64,000 bases of DNA, taken from assembly GCF_036237315.1 (NCBI RefSeq), contig NZ_CP108356.1, positions 2,910,501-2,974,500 of the forward strand, given 5' to 3'. Origin of the DNA: Streptomyces sp. NBC_01351. GTDB lineage: Bacteria > Actinomycetota > Actinomycetes > Streptomycetales > Streptomycetaceae. Each line of letters starts with the position of its first letter. Position 1 is the first letter of the stretch. Position numbers and translations under genes: made by a program. This document shows positions 35,298 to 43,948 of the stretch, piece after piece. Below the pieces are notes generated by a model that ran no database searches, was not told the DNA's origin, and worked only from the letters and a program-made list of their open reading frames with translations.

Positions 35298-35422
35298 CCA
35301 GCACATCCGACCGGTCCGTACCGCGAGAAAACTCGGCTTGAACCCTACAGATTCGGTTACCGAAAAGTACGATGGCGGCGCGGCGCATCGCGCACTGTGT
35401 TCTTAGAGAAAGTGGAGGCGGC

Positions 35423-36070
35423 GTGACAGCCATCGAGCAGACCGAGGCAGCGCGTCCGCGGGGCACGCGACTGCCGCGCCGAGCCCGGCGCAACCAGCTG
35501 CTGGGCGCGGCTCAGGAGGTCTTCGTCGCGCAGGGTTACCACGCTGCCGCGATGGACGACATCGCCGAGCGCGCCGGAGTGAGCAAGCCGGTGCTGTACC
35601 AGCACTTCCCGGGCAAGCTCGACCTTTACCTGGCGCTGCTGGACCAGCACTGCGAGGCGCTGCTGCTGGCCGTGCGCACCGCGCTCGCGTCGACGACGGA
35701 CAACAAGCTGCGTGTGGCCGCCACGATGGACGCGTACTTCGCGTACGTGGAGGACGAGGGCGGCGCGTTCCGGCTGGTCTTCGAGTCCGACCTGACGAAC
35801 GAGCCGGCGGTGCGCGAGCGCGTCGACCGCGTCTCGCTCCAGTGCGCCGAGGCCATCTCCGACGTCATCGCCGAGGACACCGGCCTGTCCAAGGACGAGT
35901 CGATGCTGCTGGCCGTGGGCCTGGGCGGGGTCTCGCAGGTCGTGGCGCGCTACTGGCTGTCCAGCGAGAGCCCGGTGGCCCGTGACACGGCGGTCGGCCT
36001 GCTGACCTCGCTGGCGTGGCGCGGTATCGCGGGCTTCCCGCTGCACGGCACGGAGGGCGGTCCGGCCTGA
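35423..36070 (+). CDS. TetR-family transcriptional regulator
   Basis: A 215-residue protein with an N-terminal TetR DNA-binding domain (RRNQLLGAAQEVFVAQGYHAAAMDDIAERAGVSKPVLYQHFP-type helix-turn-helix, residues about 18-65) and a C-terminal ligand domain rich in Ala/Leu. The GTG at 35423 has GGAGG 4 nt upstream; the frame is open further up to an ATG at 35372. It sits upstream of the DUF3107 gene in the same direction, as in mycobacteria (Rv3208-Rv3208A). Its target and ligand are unknown; autoregulation is likely but not shown. Confidence 0.9.
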   Translation: MTAIEQTEAARPRGTRLPRRARRNQLLGAAQEVFVAQGYHAAAMDDIAERAGVSKPVLYQHFPGKLDLYLALLDQHCEALLLAVRTALASTTDNKLRVAATMDAYFAYVEDEGGAFRLVFESDLTNEPAVRERVDRVSLQCAEAISDVIAEDTGLSKDESMLLAVGLGGVSQVVARYWLSSESPVARDTAVGLLTSLAWRGIAGFPLHGTEGGPA

Positions 36071-36207
36071 CGTGCCGGTCCGGCCTGACCGGCGGTGTTC
36101 GCTGCGAGCGTGTCCGGTCCGCGCGGTTCGCGTCCCCTCTCCGGGCTAATGTGGACCGCGTACGGCGCGGCTGATCGCGCGAAACGGACCGTCGGAGGGA
36201 CAAAGCC

Positions 36208-36435
36208 GTGGAGGTCAAGATCGGCGTGCAGCACGCACCCCGGGAGATCGTGCTGGAGAGCGACCTGAGCGCCGAGGAGCTGGAGCGCATCGTCGCCGCC
36301 GCGCTGTCCGGCACGGAGCCGCTGCTGAGCCTCACCGACACCAAGGGCCGCAAGGTCCTGGTGCCGTCCGACCGCCTGTCGTACGTCGACCTGGGCGAGC
36401 CGGCCGCGCGCAAGGTCGGTTTCGGCGCGCTCTGA
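36208..36435 (+). CDS. DUF3107 family small protein
   Basis: A 75-residue protein beginning MEVKIGVQHAPREIVLES, an actinobacterial DUF3107 signature, and ending DLGEPAARKVGFGAL. It corresponds to the TB9.4-type protein downstream of the TetR gene in M. tuberculosis. The GTG at 36208 has GGAGGG upstream. The function is not established; no catalytic motif is visible. It is followed by a strong terminator. Confidence 0.9.
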   Translation: MEVKIGVQHAPREIVLESDLSAEELERIVAAALSGTEPLLSLTDTKGRKVLVPSDRLSYVDLGEPAARKVGFGAL

Positions 36436-36465
36436 GGGCAGTCGAGACGCACGAAGAACTGAGAG

Positions 36466-36499
36466 AAACGGCCCGGTGGTTGATCCCACCGGGCCGTTT
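36466..36499 (+). terminator. Terminator after the DUF3107 gene
   Basis: A 14-bp perfect stem AAACGGCCCGGTGG/CCACCGGGCCGTTT with a 6-nt loop, followed by CCCTTTCTTCC. Confidence 0.85.
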
Positions 36500-36564
36500 C
36501 CCTTTCTTCCGCTTCGGGTAGGACCGCAGTGACCCGGTTAACCCCGACCCGTGGGAGGGACCTC

Positions 36565-36867
36565 ATGCTGCTGATGGAAGCGCTCGGCTCTGCTCTGCTG
36601 GGCCTCGCCCTGTCCCTGACAGCCGCGAGAGTGCTGACACGGCGGCTGCCGTCCCGGAGAGTCGTGCTGGTCAGCGGGGTACTGGGGGCGCTGTTCGGGG
36701 CGTATCTGACGCACACCGCGCTGGGCCCCGGGCACAACACGCTGACGGCGACCTTCGTCGGCGCGGTGCTGGTGTCGGCGGTGGTGCTGTCGCTGCTGCT
36801 CCGTCCGGCCTCCGGGCCCCGCAGGCCGTCCCACAGGACTCCGTTTTCGCTCCCGACGCGGGGCTGA
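36565..36867 (+). CDS. Small membrane protein, three helices
   Basis: This 100-residue protein has three hydrophobic helices (residues about 3-22, 33-52 and 65-85) and a basic Pro/Arg tail. The ATG at 36565 has GGAGGG 5 nt upstream, better than the GTG at 36529. The layout is reminiscent of GlsB/YeaQ-type stress membrane proteins but without enough identity to assign. It lies between terminators and is monocistronic. Confidence 0.65.
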   Translation: MLLMEALGSALLGLALSLTAARVLTRRLPSRRVVLVSGVLGALFGAYLTHTALGPGHNTLTATFVGAVLVSAVVLSLLLRPASGPRRPSHRTPFSLPTRG

Positions 36868-36885
36868 CGGCCGATCCCGTACGAA

Positions 36886-36925
36886 CGAAGGCCCCGGCAC
36901 GCCGTGATGCGCGCCGGGGCCTTCG
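36886..36925. terminator. Bidirectional terminator before the ferritin-like gene
   Basis: The 13-bp stem CGAAGGCCCCGGC/GCCGGGGCCTTCG separates the convergent small membrane protein and ferritin-like genes. Confidence 0.8.
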
Positions 36926-36942
36926 CTGCGTACGGGTCCCGC

Positions 36943-37701
36943 TCAGGCCGCCAGGCCGAGGGCTGCCATGCGCTTGGTGTGGGCCTTGGTGATGCGGGTG
37001 AACATCTCGCCGACGGCCGCCAGGTCGAAGCCGGCCGCCATCCCGTCGACCCCGCCGACCAGCATCGTGGACAGCGCGTCGCGCTCCGCGACCACGCGCT
37101 GGGCCTGCGAGAGGGCCTCGCCCATCAGCCGGCGGGCCCACAGGGCGAGTCGGCCGCCACAGCGCGGGTCCGCCTCGATCGCGGCGCGCACCTTCTCGAC
37201 GGCGAAGTTGCCGTGGCCGGTGTCGTCGAGCACGCCGAGGACGAGCGCGCGGGTGTCGGTGTCCAGGTGGCTGGCGACCTCGCGGTAGAAGTCGCTGGCG
37301 ATCGAGTCGCCGACGTACGCCTTGACCAGGCCCTCCAGCCAGTCCGACGGCGCGGTCTGGCGGTGGAAGTCGTCGACGCCCTTCGCGAAGGGCTCCATGG
37401 CGGCGGTGGGCTCGACCTCGATGGCGGCGAGCCGGTCGCGCAGGCGCTCGAAGTGGTGGAACTCGGCGGAGGCCATGGCAGCGAGCTCGGCCTTGTCGTC
37501 GAGGGTGGGCGCGAGCTTCGCGTCCTCCGCGAGGCGCTCGAAGGCCGCGAGCTCGCCGTACGCGAGCGCGCCGAGCAGGTCCACGACAGCGGCCCGGTAC
37601 TGCGGCGAGGCGGAGGCCGTCACCCAGTCCTGGGCGGCGATGCCCACGGCTTCGGCGGGGGTGCTGTCGTCGGCGGGCGAGGCGTTTTCAACGGTCGACA
37701 T
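36943..37701 (-). CDS. Ferritin-like fold protein
   Basis: This 252-residue, mostly helical protein has the di-iron-type pattern GELAAFERLAEDA, MASAEFHHFERL and DDTGHGNFAVEKV, with Glu and His ligands in separate helices. It resembles the ferritin-like/MiaE-type family found beside rhlE in actinobacteria (Rv3210c position). An oxygen-using hydroxylase or metal-handling role is possible, but no substrate can be inferred. The ATG at 37701 (MSTVENA) is chosen over an upstream frame extension. It is divergent from the DEAD-box helicase gene. Confidence 0.8.
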   Translation of the reverse strand: MSTVENASPADDSTPAEAVGIAAQDWVTASASPQYRAAVVDLLGALAYGELAAFERLAEDAKLAPTLDDKAELAAMASAEFHHFERLRDRLAAIEVEPTAAMEPFAKGVDDFHRQTAPSDWLEGLVKAYVGDSIASDFYREVASHLDTDTRALVLGVLDDTGHGNFAVEKVRAAIEADPRCGGRLALWARRLMGEALSQAQRVVAERDALSTMLVGGVDGMAAGFDLAAVGEMFTRITKAHTKRMAALGLAA

Positions 37702-38082
37702 GCTCCGCACAATAGCCCGCCGAAAGGCGCGCCAAGTCACCAGACCTACTCACTGTCGGGGCACCTAAACGCGCCTGCCCGGTGAATTCACCCGACACAC
37801 CTGCGCGAATCCGGGGTACAGTGGTAATGCGCCTGCCGGAGACTCGGCGGGCCATCCGAATGAGGATGCCCGGTCGGTGGCCCGATCGGCTCCAACCGAC
37901 CGCCCTCGGTGCGGTGCGTACGTTCATGCGTACCGCCTCCCACGAGGGGCCCCCTCAGCGGCAGATGCGCCTGAGCGAAGGCTAGTGGTCCCGCGCAGCT
38001 TCGTACGTAGCAGTACTGCAAGCACGGCACGGTACGACCCCCCTCGCCGCCTCGCGCCGCGTCTCACAGAAGAGGCAGCACC
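37702..38082. other. 380-bp divergent promoter and long 5' leader of the helicase gene
   Basis: No supported CDS is present. GGTACAGTGG near 37816 could be a -10 region. Several overlapping short inverted repeats are present. A long structured leader upstream of a DEAD-box RNA helicase suggests post-transcriptional autoregulation, but I cannot identify a known motif. Confidence 0.4.
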
Positions 38083-40185
38083 CTGACTACGTTCCGTGAC
38101 CTCGGGATCCTTCCCGAAACCGCCGAAGCCCTCGAGGCCGTCGGCATCGTGTCCCCCTTCCCGATCCAGGAGATGACCCTCCCCGTCGCCCTTTCCGGCA
38201 CGGACGTCATCGGCCAGGCCAAGACCGGAACCGGCAAGACGCTCGGTTTCGGCCTTCCCCTGCTGGAGCGGGTCACCGTCCCCGCGGACGTCGAGGCCGG
38301 CCGGGCCAAGCCCGAGCAGCTGACCGACGCCCCGCAGGCCCTCGTCGTGGTTCCGACCCGCGAGCTGTGCACCCAGGTCACCAACGACCTGCTCACCGCG
38401 GGCAAGGTCCGCAACGTCCGCGTCCTCGCCATATACGGCGGCCGCGCGTACGAGCCCCAGGTCGAGGCGCTCAAGAAGGGCGTCGACATCATCGTCGGCA
38501 CCCCGGGCCGCCTGCTCGACCTGGCCGGTCAGAAGAAGCTCGACCTGTCGCACGTCCGGGCCCTGGTCCTGGACGAGGCCGACGAGATGCTCGACCTGGG
38601 CTTCCTGCCCGACGTCGAGAAGATCATGGGCTACCTGCCCCCGAAGCGTCAGACGATGCTGTTCTCGGCGACCATGCCGGGCGCGGTCATCGGCCTGGCC
38701 CGCCGGTACATGACGCAGCCCACGCACATCCGCGCCGTCTCCGAGGACGGCGAGGGCGCGACCGTCGCCAACATCGCCCAGCACGTCTTCCGTGCGCACA
38801 ACATGGACAAGCCGGAGCTCGTCTCCCGCATCCTGCAGGCCGAGGGCCGCGGCCTGGCCATGATCTTCTGCCGTACCAAGCGCACGGCGGCCGACATCGC
38901 CGAGCAGCTGGAGAAGCGCGGCTTCGCCTCCGGCGCCGTCCACGGCGACCTGGGCCAGGGTGCGCGCGAGCAGGCCCTGCGCGCGTTCCGCAACGGCAAG
39001 GTCGACGTGCTGGTGTGCACCGACGTCGCCGCGCGCGGCATCGATGTCGAGGGCGTCACCCACGTCATCAACTACCAGACGCCGGAAGACGAGAAGACCT
39101 TCCTGCACCGCGTGGGCCGCACCGGCCGCGCGGGCAACAAGGGCATCGCCGTCACCCTGGTCGACTGGGACGACATCCCGCGCTGGCAGCTGATCAACAA
39201 GGCGCTGGAGCTGGACTTCCACGACCCGGTCGAGACGTACTCCACGTCCCCGCACCTGTTCGAGGAACTGAACATCCCGGCCGGCACCAAGGGCATCCTG
39301 CCGCGCGCCGAGCGCACGCGGGCCGGCCTGAAGGCCGAGAACCTGGAGGACCTGGGCGAGACCGGCGGCCGCGGTGGCCGTGGCGGTCGCGACCGCGGTC
39401 CGGCCGCCGCCGCCGTGGTGACGGAGGAGCGCCCCGAGCGCACCCGTACGCCGCGCCAGCGTCGTCGTACCCGTGGTGGTGCGGAGGCGGGTGCCGAGGG
39501 TGTCGTCGCGACTCCCGTGGCCGAGGCTCCGCAGGCTCCGGCCGCCGACGAGCCGCGCAGGCCGCGTCGCCGCCGCACCCGTGTGGCAGTGGTGCCGGCC
39601 CAGGCCGTGGAGGCCGCTCCGGTCGCCGTGGCGGCCCCGGTCGCCGAGGCCGCTCCGGTCGTGGAGGCCGCTCCGGTCGCCGCCGCGCCCGTGGTCGAGG
39701 AGGCCCCGGTCAAGGCGCGCCGCACGCGGACCCGCAAGGTCGCCGAGGCGGCTCCCGAGCCCGACTTCCAGATGGCCCCGGCCGTGGAGCCCGTCCGGGC
39801 CCCCCGGCGTCCGGTCCGCAAGGTCGTCGACACCTCCTCGGAGCCGGACTTCCAGATGGCCCCGCCGGTCGAGCCCGTCAAGGCCCGCACCCGTACCCGC
39901 AAGATCGCGGCCGCACCGGTCGTCGCCGAAGCGGCCGTGGTGACGGAGGAGGCTCCGGTCAAGCCGAAGCGGACCCGTACCCGCAAGGTCGCCGAGGCCG
40001 CCCCGGCCGTCGCCGAAGCCGCCGTCGTGGCGGAGGAGGCTCCGGTCAAGCCGAAGCGGACCCGTACCCGCAAGGTCGCCGAGGCCGCCCCGGCCGTCGC
40101 CGAAGCCGCCGCGGTGGCCGAGGAGGCCCCCGCCAAGCCGAAGCGCACCCGTACCCGCAAGGCCGCGGCGGCGCCGGAGGCGTAA
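38083..40185 (+). CDS. rhlE: DEAD-box RNA helicase, RhlE type, with Arg/Ala repeat tail
   Basis: About 700 residues. RecA domains: Q motif (FRDLGI...SPFPIQ), AKTGTGKT, PTRELCTQV, TPGRLLD, DEAD (LVLDEADEMLD), SAT, then IFCRTKRTAAD, ARGIDV and HRVGRTGRAG. The C-terminal 280 residues are low complexity with arginine-rich TRTRK units and tandem repeats, likely for RNA binding. It unwinds RNA duplexes in ribosome assembly or decay. The first in-frame codon giving a complete Q motif is CTG at 38083, with AGAGG 8 nt upstream. A GTG at 38149 would remove the conserved aromatic and Gly of the Q motif, so a CTG start is proposed. Confidence 0.9.
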   Translation: MTTFRDLGILPETAEALEAVGIVSPFPIQEMTLPVALSGTDVIGQAKTGTGKTLGFGLPLLERVTVPADVEAGRAKPEQLTDAPQALVVVPTRELCTQVTNDLLTAGKVRNVRVLAIYGGRAYEPQVEALKKGVDIIVGTPGRLLDLAGQKKLDLSHVRALVLDEADEMLDLGFLPDVEKIMGYLPPKRQTMLFSATMPGAVIGLARRYMTQPTHIRAVSEDGEGATVANIAQHVFRAHNMDKPELVSRILQAEGRGLAMIFCRTKRTAADIAEQLEKRGFASGAVHGDLGQGAREQALRAFRNGKVDVLVCTDVAARGIDVEGVTHVINYQTPEDEKTFLHRVGRTGRAGNKGIAVTLVDWDDIPRWQLINKALELDFHDPVETYSTSPHLFEELNIPAGTKGILPRAERTRAGLKAENLEDLGETGGRGGRGGRDRGPAAAAVVTEERPERTRTPRQRRRTRGGAEAGAEGVVATPVAEAPQAPAADEPRRPRRRRTRVAVVPAQAVEAAPVAVAAPVAEAAPVVEAAPVAAAPVVEEAPVKARRTRTRKVAEAAPEPDFQMAPAVEPVRAPRRPVRKVVDTSSEPDFQMAPPVEPVKARTRTRKIAAAPVVAEAAVVTEEAPVKPKRTRTRKVAEAAPAVAEAAVVAEEAPVKPKRTRTRKVAEAAPAVAEAAAVAEEAPAKPKRTRTRKAAAAPEA
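39946..40176 (+). repeat. 87-bp tandem repeats in the helicase tail
   Basis: Units starting at 39946, 40033 and 40120 (the last partial) encode EEAPVKPKRTRTRKVAEAA-type 29-residue repeats. The first two are nearly identical at DNA level, pointing to recent tandem duplication. Confidence 0.85.
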
Positions 40186-40206
40186 GCGCCCGGCTCCCGT
40201 AGCGCA

Positions 40207-40248
40207 CCGATGGCCCCGGTCCCCTTTCGAGGGGGCCGGGGCCATCGG
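40207..40248 (+). terminator. Terminator after rhlE
   Basis: The 13-bp stem CCGATGGCCCCGG/CCGGGGCCATCGG, extended by CCCC/GGGG inside, lies 22 bp after the stop. Confidence 0.8.
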
Positions 40249-40293
40249 CGTACCCGGGCCGACCGCCGCCGTACGGGCCGGTAACCTCTGGCC

Positions 40294-41178
40294 ATGAGCA
40301 AGCCGCCGCGCCTCACCCTGCCGTCCGTCGCCCGCGCGTACCGCCTCACCACCGCCCGCGGCGAGTTCGCCGTGCACGAGGCCGGTGAGCCCGCGCGTGG
40401 CACCGCCCTGCTGGTTCCCGGGTTCACGGGGAGCAAGGAGGACTTCATCGGCCTCCTGGAGCCCCTGGCCGCCGCCGGGTACCGGGTGGTCGCCGTCGAC
40501 GGGCGCGGGCAGCACGAGAGCACCGGGCCGCGCGAGGAGGCCCCGTACGCCCTGGAGGAGCTGGCGCAGGACGTCCTCGCCCAGGCCGCGGCGCTGGGGG
40601 CGGGCGGCCCGGTGCACCTGGTCGGCCACTCGCTGGGCGGGCTGATCTCGCGCGCCGCCGTGCTGCGCGACCCCGCGCCCTTCGCCTCTCTGACCTTGAT
40701 GAGCAGTGGCCCGGCCGCGATCTCGGAGGAGCAGCAGGCCCGTACGAAGCTGCTGGTCGCCGCCCTGGAGGCACTGGGCGATACTGCGCCCGATCAAAGC
40801 ATGCCGGGCATCTGGGCGGCGATGCGGGCCCTGGACCCCGAGGACGCCGTCGCGGACTCCCCCGAGCTGGCGGGGTTCCTGCGCGCGCGGTGGCTGGCCA
40901 CCGTGCCCGAGCAGTTGATCGTCACGGGCCGGGTGCTGATCTCCGAGCCCGACCGGGTGGAAGAGCTGAGCCGGGTCGAGCTGCCGAAGCTGGTCCTGTC
41001 CGGCGAGGTCGACTACGCGTGGCCGGTCCCGCTGATGGACGCGATGGCGCGGCGGCTGGGTGCGGAGCGGTTCGTCGTACCGGGCACGGAGCACTCGCCG
41101 AACGCCGAGTCGCCGCGGGTGACGGCGGGGGCGCTGGCCGCGTTCTGGGACGCCGCCGGGGATGCCCGTACCGCTTAG
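40294..41178 (+). CDS. Alpha/beta hydrolase
   Basis: This 294-residue alpha/beta-hydrolase has the oxyanion region VPGFTGSKEDF, the nucleophile elbow GHSLGG near residue 113, an acid in LSGEVDYAWP and the histidine in PGTEHSPNAE. The triad is complete. The substrate is unknown. The ATG at 40294 opens after the rhlE terminator, so it is separately transcribed. Confidence 0.87.
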   Translation: MSKPPRLTLPSVARAYRLTTARGEFAVHEAGEPARGTALLVPGFTGSKEDFIGLLEPLAAAGYRVVAVDGRGQHESTGPREEAPYALEELAQDVLAQAAALGAGGPVHLVGHSLGGLISRAAVLRDPAPFASLTLMSSGPAAISEEQQARTKLLVAALEALGDTAPDQSMPGIWAAMRALDPEDAVADSPELAGFLRARWLATVPEQLIVTGRVLISEPDRVEELSRVELPKLVLSGEVDYAWPVPLMDAMARRLGAERFVVPGTEHSPNAESPRVTAGALAAFWDAAGDARTA

Positions 41179-41277
41179 TAGTTAGCCAGTGAAAAAATTT
41201 CCTTAGCGTAGGGAATGATTGCGGCTTACCCTTCGTTAACACCTGTGCAAGGAGAACACCGACGAAGGGAGAGGCCC

Positions 41278-41430
41278 ATGCGCTTCGAGATTCTGCGCCT
41301 GGACGATGTCGACGGGAACGCCGTGGACAGCACCGTCGTGGACGCGTCCTCCGTCAACCGGATCGTGCAGCAGGCCGCGGCCGTTGGCCAGCGCATTCTG
41401 ATCCGACCGGCCGAGAGCACGTCCAACTGA
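41278..41430 (+). CDS. Small conserved-looking hypothetical protein (50 aa)
   Basis: A 50-residue protein beginning MRFEILRLDDVDGNAVDST. The ATG at 41278 has GAAGGGAGAGG upstream. An AT-rich promoter-like stretch precedes it and a strong terminator follows, so this is a genuine short transcription unit. No cysteines or membrane segment are present. I do not recognise a function. Confidence 0.7.
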   Translation: MRFEILRLDDVDGNAVDSTVVDASSVNRIVQQAAAVGQRILIRPAESTSN

Positions 41431-41449
41431 CGCTGCGCACGACACGTTC

Positions 41450-41480
41450 ACGCCCCCGCACCGATACGGTGCGGGGGCGT
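41450..41480. terminator. Terminator after the 50-aa gene
   Basis: The 14-bp perfect stem ACGCCCCCGCACCG/CGGTGCGGGGGCGT with a 3-nt loop lies between convergent genes. Confidence 0.88.
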
Positions 41481-41502
41481 TCGCATGTGCGGCGGGCCGT
41501 GA

Positions 41503-42108
41503 TCAGCCTCCGCGCACCACCTGGAGCACGCCGTTGATGATCTGCTGGACGGCGATCGCGGAGAGCATCATGCCGGCGAGACGCGTCACGAGGACGACGC
41601 CGCCGTCCTTGATGACCCGGATGATCACCAGCGAGTAGCGCATCGTGATCCACAGCACGACGTGCATGGCGACGATCGCGGCCCAGACGGAGACCTGTCC
41701 GGAGACCCCGTCGGCCTTCTGCACGGCGAGGATGACGGACACGATCGCGCCCGGCCCGGCCAGCAGCGGCATCCCGAGCGGGACGAGGGCCACGTTCACA
41801 TCCTTGGTCTGCTTCGGCTCGTCGGTCTTGCCGGTGAGCAGGTCCAGCGCGATGAGCAGGAGCAGCAGACCACCGGCGATCATCAGCGCCGGCACCGAGA
41901 CGTGCAGGTAGTCCAGGATCTGCTGGCCGCAGAGACCGAAGACGGCGATGACGCCGAAGGCCACACAGACGGCTTGCCAGGCCATGCGGCGCTGCACCTT
42001 GGCGGGGCGCCCGGAGGTCAGGGCGAGGAAGATCGGCGTGATCCCCGGGGGGTCCATAATCACGAAAAGCGTGAGAAAGAGGGATCCGAAGACGGCGAAA
42101 TCAAACAC
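41503..42108 (-). CDS. MarC-family integral membrane protein
   Basis: This 201-residue protein has six hydrophobic helices and the MarC signature: FVIMDPPGITPIFLAL in the first part and PLLAGPGAIVSVI in the middle. The family was named from the mar region of E. coli but its transport function is unproven. The GTG at 42108 has AAGG about 8 nt upstream. It is downstream of the PHP phosphoesterase gene on the same strand with about a 100-bp gap. Confidence 0.87.
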   Translation of the reverse strand: MFDFAVFGSLFLTLFVIMDPPGITPIFLALTSGRPAKVQRRMAWQAVCVAFGVIAVFGLCGQQILDYLHVSVPALMIAGGLLLLLIALDLLTGKTDEPKQTKDVNVALVPLGMPLLAGPGAIVSVILAVQKADGVSGQVSVWAAIVAMHVVLWITMRYSLVIIRVIKDGGVVLVTRLAGMMLSAIAVQQIINGVLQVVRGG

Positions 42109-42208
42109 AGTGATGCCTTGCAGGAGAGGGGTGTCGCGAAATGGGGGTATCGCGCAGAAGTGAAGAAGCGCGGAAGGGGTGGAGCGGGCAGGCCGAAAAG
42201 GCCGCCGG

Positions 42209-43072
42209 TCAGCGCTCGCGTCCGCCGGCGCCGGGCACCGGGAAGGCCCCGGTCGCACGACGCGTGATCTCGCCGTAGATCTCGGGGTCGGTCGTGTACT
42301 CCCCGAGGCGGCAGGTCTTGCGGCTGCCGTGGTAGTCGCTGGACCCGGTGGTCAGCAGGCCGAGGTCCGCGGCCAGGGCGCGCAGCCGGGCGCGGGTGTC
42401 CGCGTCGTGGTCCATGTGGTCCACCTCGATGCCGTCCAGGCCCGCGGCCGCCAGCTCGGCTATCGCGGCCTCGGGCACGCACTCGCCGCGCTTGACTGCG
42501 AGGGGGTGCGCGAAGACGGTGACCCCGCCGGCCGCCTTGACCAGGCGGATGGCGTCGAAGGGGTCGAGCTCGTGCTTCTGCGCGTACGCGCGGCCGCCGT
42601 CGGCGAGCCAGTCGGGCGTGAAGGCGTCCGACACGGTGGGCACGACGCCCAGCTCGACGAGGGCGGTCGCGATGTGCGGCCGGCCGACCGAGCCCTCACC
42701 GGCGATCCGGGCCACCTGCTCCCAGGTGACGTCCACGCCGAGGTCCTGGAGCTTGCCGACCATGGTCTGCGCGCGCGGGGTCCGGTCGTCCCGGACGAGC
42801 TCGCGCTCGCGGGAAAGCTCCGGCTCCTCGGGGTCGAAGAGGTACGCGAGCATGTGCATCCCGACCCCGTCGAGGCGGCAGGACAGCTCGGCCCCGGTGA
42901 CCAGGGTCAGCCCGGCCGGCACCGCGGCGATCGCCTCCGCGTACCCGCCCACGGTGTCGTGGTCGGTCAGGGCGACCACGTCCAGCCCGGCGGCAGCGGC
43001 ATTGCGCACCAGCTCGGCGGGGGTGTCCGTACCGTCGGAGGCCGTGGAGTGGGCGTGCAGGTCGATGCGCAC
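42209..43072 (-). CDS. PHP-domain metal-dependent phosphoesterase (RNase AM/YciV type)
   Basis: This 287-residue PHP protein has the metal-binding motifs DLHAHSTASDG at the N-terminus, ALTDHDTVGGY, GAELSC, GRPHIA, VFAHPLAV and GSSDYHG, which together supply the trinuclear metal ligands. Members of this branch are 3',5'-nucleoside bisphosphate phosphatases or 5'-3' exoribonucleases on short RNA. The start is ATG or GTG at 43072, with a clean N-terminus directly at motif I. It lies upstream of the marC-like gene. Confidence 0.88.
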   Translation of the reverse strand: MRIDLHAHSTASDGTDTPAELVRNAAAAGLDVVALTDHDTVGGYAEAIAAVPAGLTLVTGAELSCRLDGVGMHMLAYLFDPEEPELSRERELVRDDRTPRAQTMVGKLQDLGVDVTWEQVARIAGEGSVGRPHIATALVELGVVPTVSDAFTPDWLADGGRAYAQKHELDPFDAIRLVKAAGGVTVFAHPLAVKRGECVPEAAIAELAAAGLDGIEVDHMDHDADTRARLRALAADLGLLTTGSSDYHGSRKTCRLGEYTTDPEIYGEITRRATGAFPVPGAGGRER

Positions 43073-43106
43073 AGCCGAGCTCCAGGGGTCGTACGGACGG
43101 GTGGGG

Positions 43107-43131
43107 GCACCTCCCAGCGGTAGCTGGGGGA
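43107..43131. repeat. Isolated central hairpin of the dispersed element
   Basis: ACCTCCCAGCGGTAGCTGGG plus GGAG is identical to the centre of the composite element at 18617, but without the flanking arms. Confidence 0.7.
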
Positions 43132-43234
43132 GACACTCCAGGATAACCGTGCCGGGACGCTCCGCTGGGCGGCCGGTGAGGGGGTGGCGCCGGGAGCCCG
43201 GCCGGCGCGGGGGCCGGCCGTGACCGGGCGCGGG

Positions 43235-43879
43235 CTATGTCGGCTTAAGGATGCGGGGGCTCAGGGCGCCGCACGGGAGGAGTTCGAGCTCGGCCCCCGC
43301 GTCGCGGAGGTCGGTGAGGACGAGCTCGTCGTACATCAGGAGGCCGGTCTGCTCCGGCCAGACGATCGCCCAGAGCCACAGGCCCCGCGCCTCGCCGGCG
43401 AAGACGGCCCGGTCGTCGGGTGCCCCCTTCAGGTGCCACAGCGGTGTCGGCCGGCCGGCCGCGGCCACCTTGGCGTGCGGCGGGTCCGATACGTCGATGT
43501 GCGGGCCGGGGTCGAGGCCGTCGATGCCCGCGAACCGTGCTCCGAGCCCCACTCCCAGCTCCTCGGCGACCAGCAGCAGCTCGCCCATGCCACCGAGCGG
43601 ACCGGGACCCGAGCAGGCCACGGCCGTCGCCCGGCCCCCGCTGCGGTCGTCACCGGCGGAGGCGACCCCGGTGAACAGCCACCCCACCGGCAACGGCCAC
43701 GGCATCCACACCGGCACCTGCGCACGGTGCACGACCACGCTCAGGCCTTCGACACTGGGCGGGATCACTGGTTGCAGAGGGTAGACAGCGCCATGCACCG
43801 CGCACTGCCAGGAGTCGGAGAAGAGTCCGGGCGCCCTGACCCGGCCACCGCACTTCGGGCAACTTGGTTCACCCCTCAT
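43235..43879 (-). CDS. Hypothetical zinc-ribbon protein (DUF6758-like)
   Basis: This 214-residue protein has an N-terminal CPKCG and a later C-x-VHG pattern, suggesting a small metal ribbon. A mixed domain rich in Trp and Gly follows, with no catalytic motif I recognise. It looks like a family widespread in Streptomyces and annotated only by DUF. The ATG at 43879 follows the SUFU-like gene by 69 bp on the same strand. Confidence 0.7.
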   Translation of the reverse strand: MRGEPSCPKCGGRVRAPGLFSDSWQCAVHGAVYPLQPVIPPSVEGLSVVVHRAQVPVWMPWPLPVGWLFTGVASAGDDRSGGRATAVACSGPGPLGGMGELLLVAEELGVGLGARFAGIDGLDPGPHIDVSDPPHAKVAAAGRPTPLWHLKGAPDDRAVFAGEARGLWLWAIVWPEQTGLLMYDELVLTDLRDAGAELELLPCGALSPRILKPT

Positions 43880-43948
43880 AAGAAGCCACGCTCCTCCCCG
43901 GCCGCCCGCCCGTCAAGGCTGGCTCACCCATCCGGGCTGCCGGTCGGG

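Noticed and set aside
37782..37985. 67-codon ORF in the rhlE leader
   Set aside because: No ribosome site and basic/Arg-rich composition of random high-GC frames; treated as untranslated leader.
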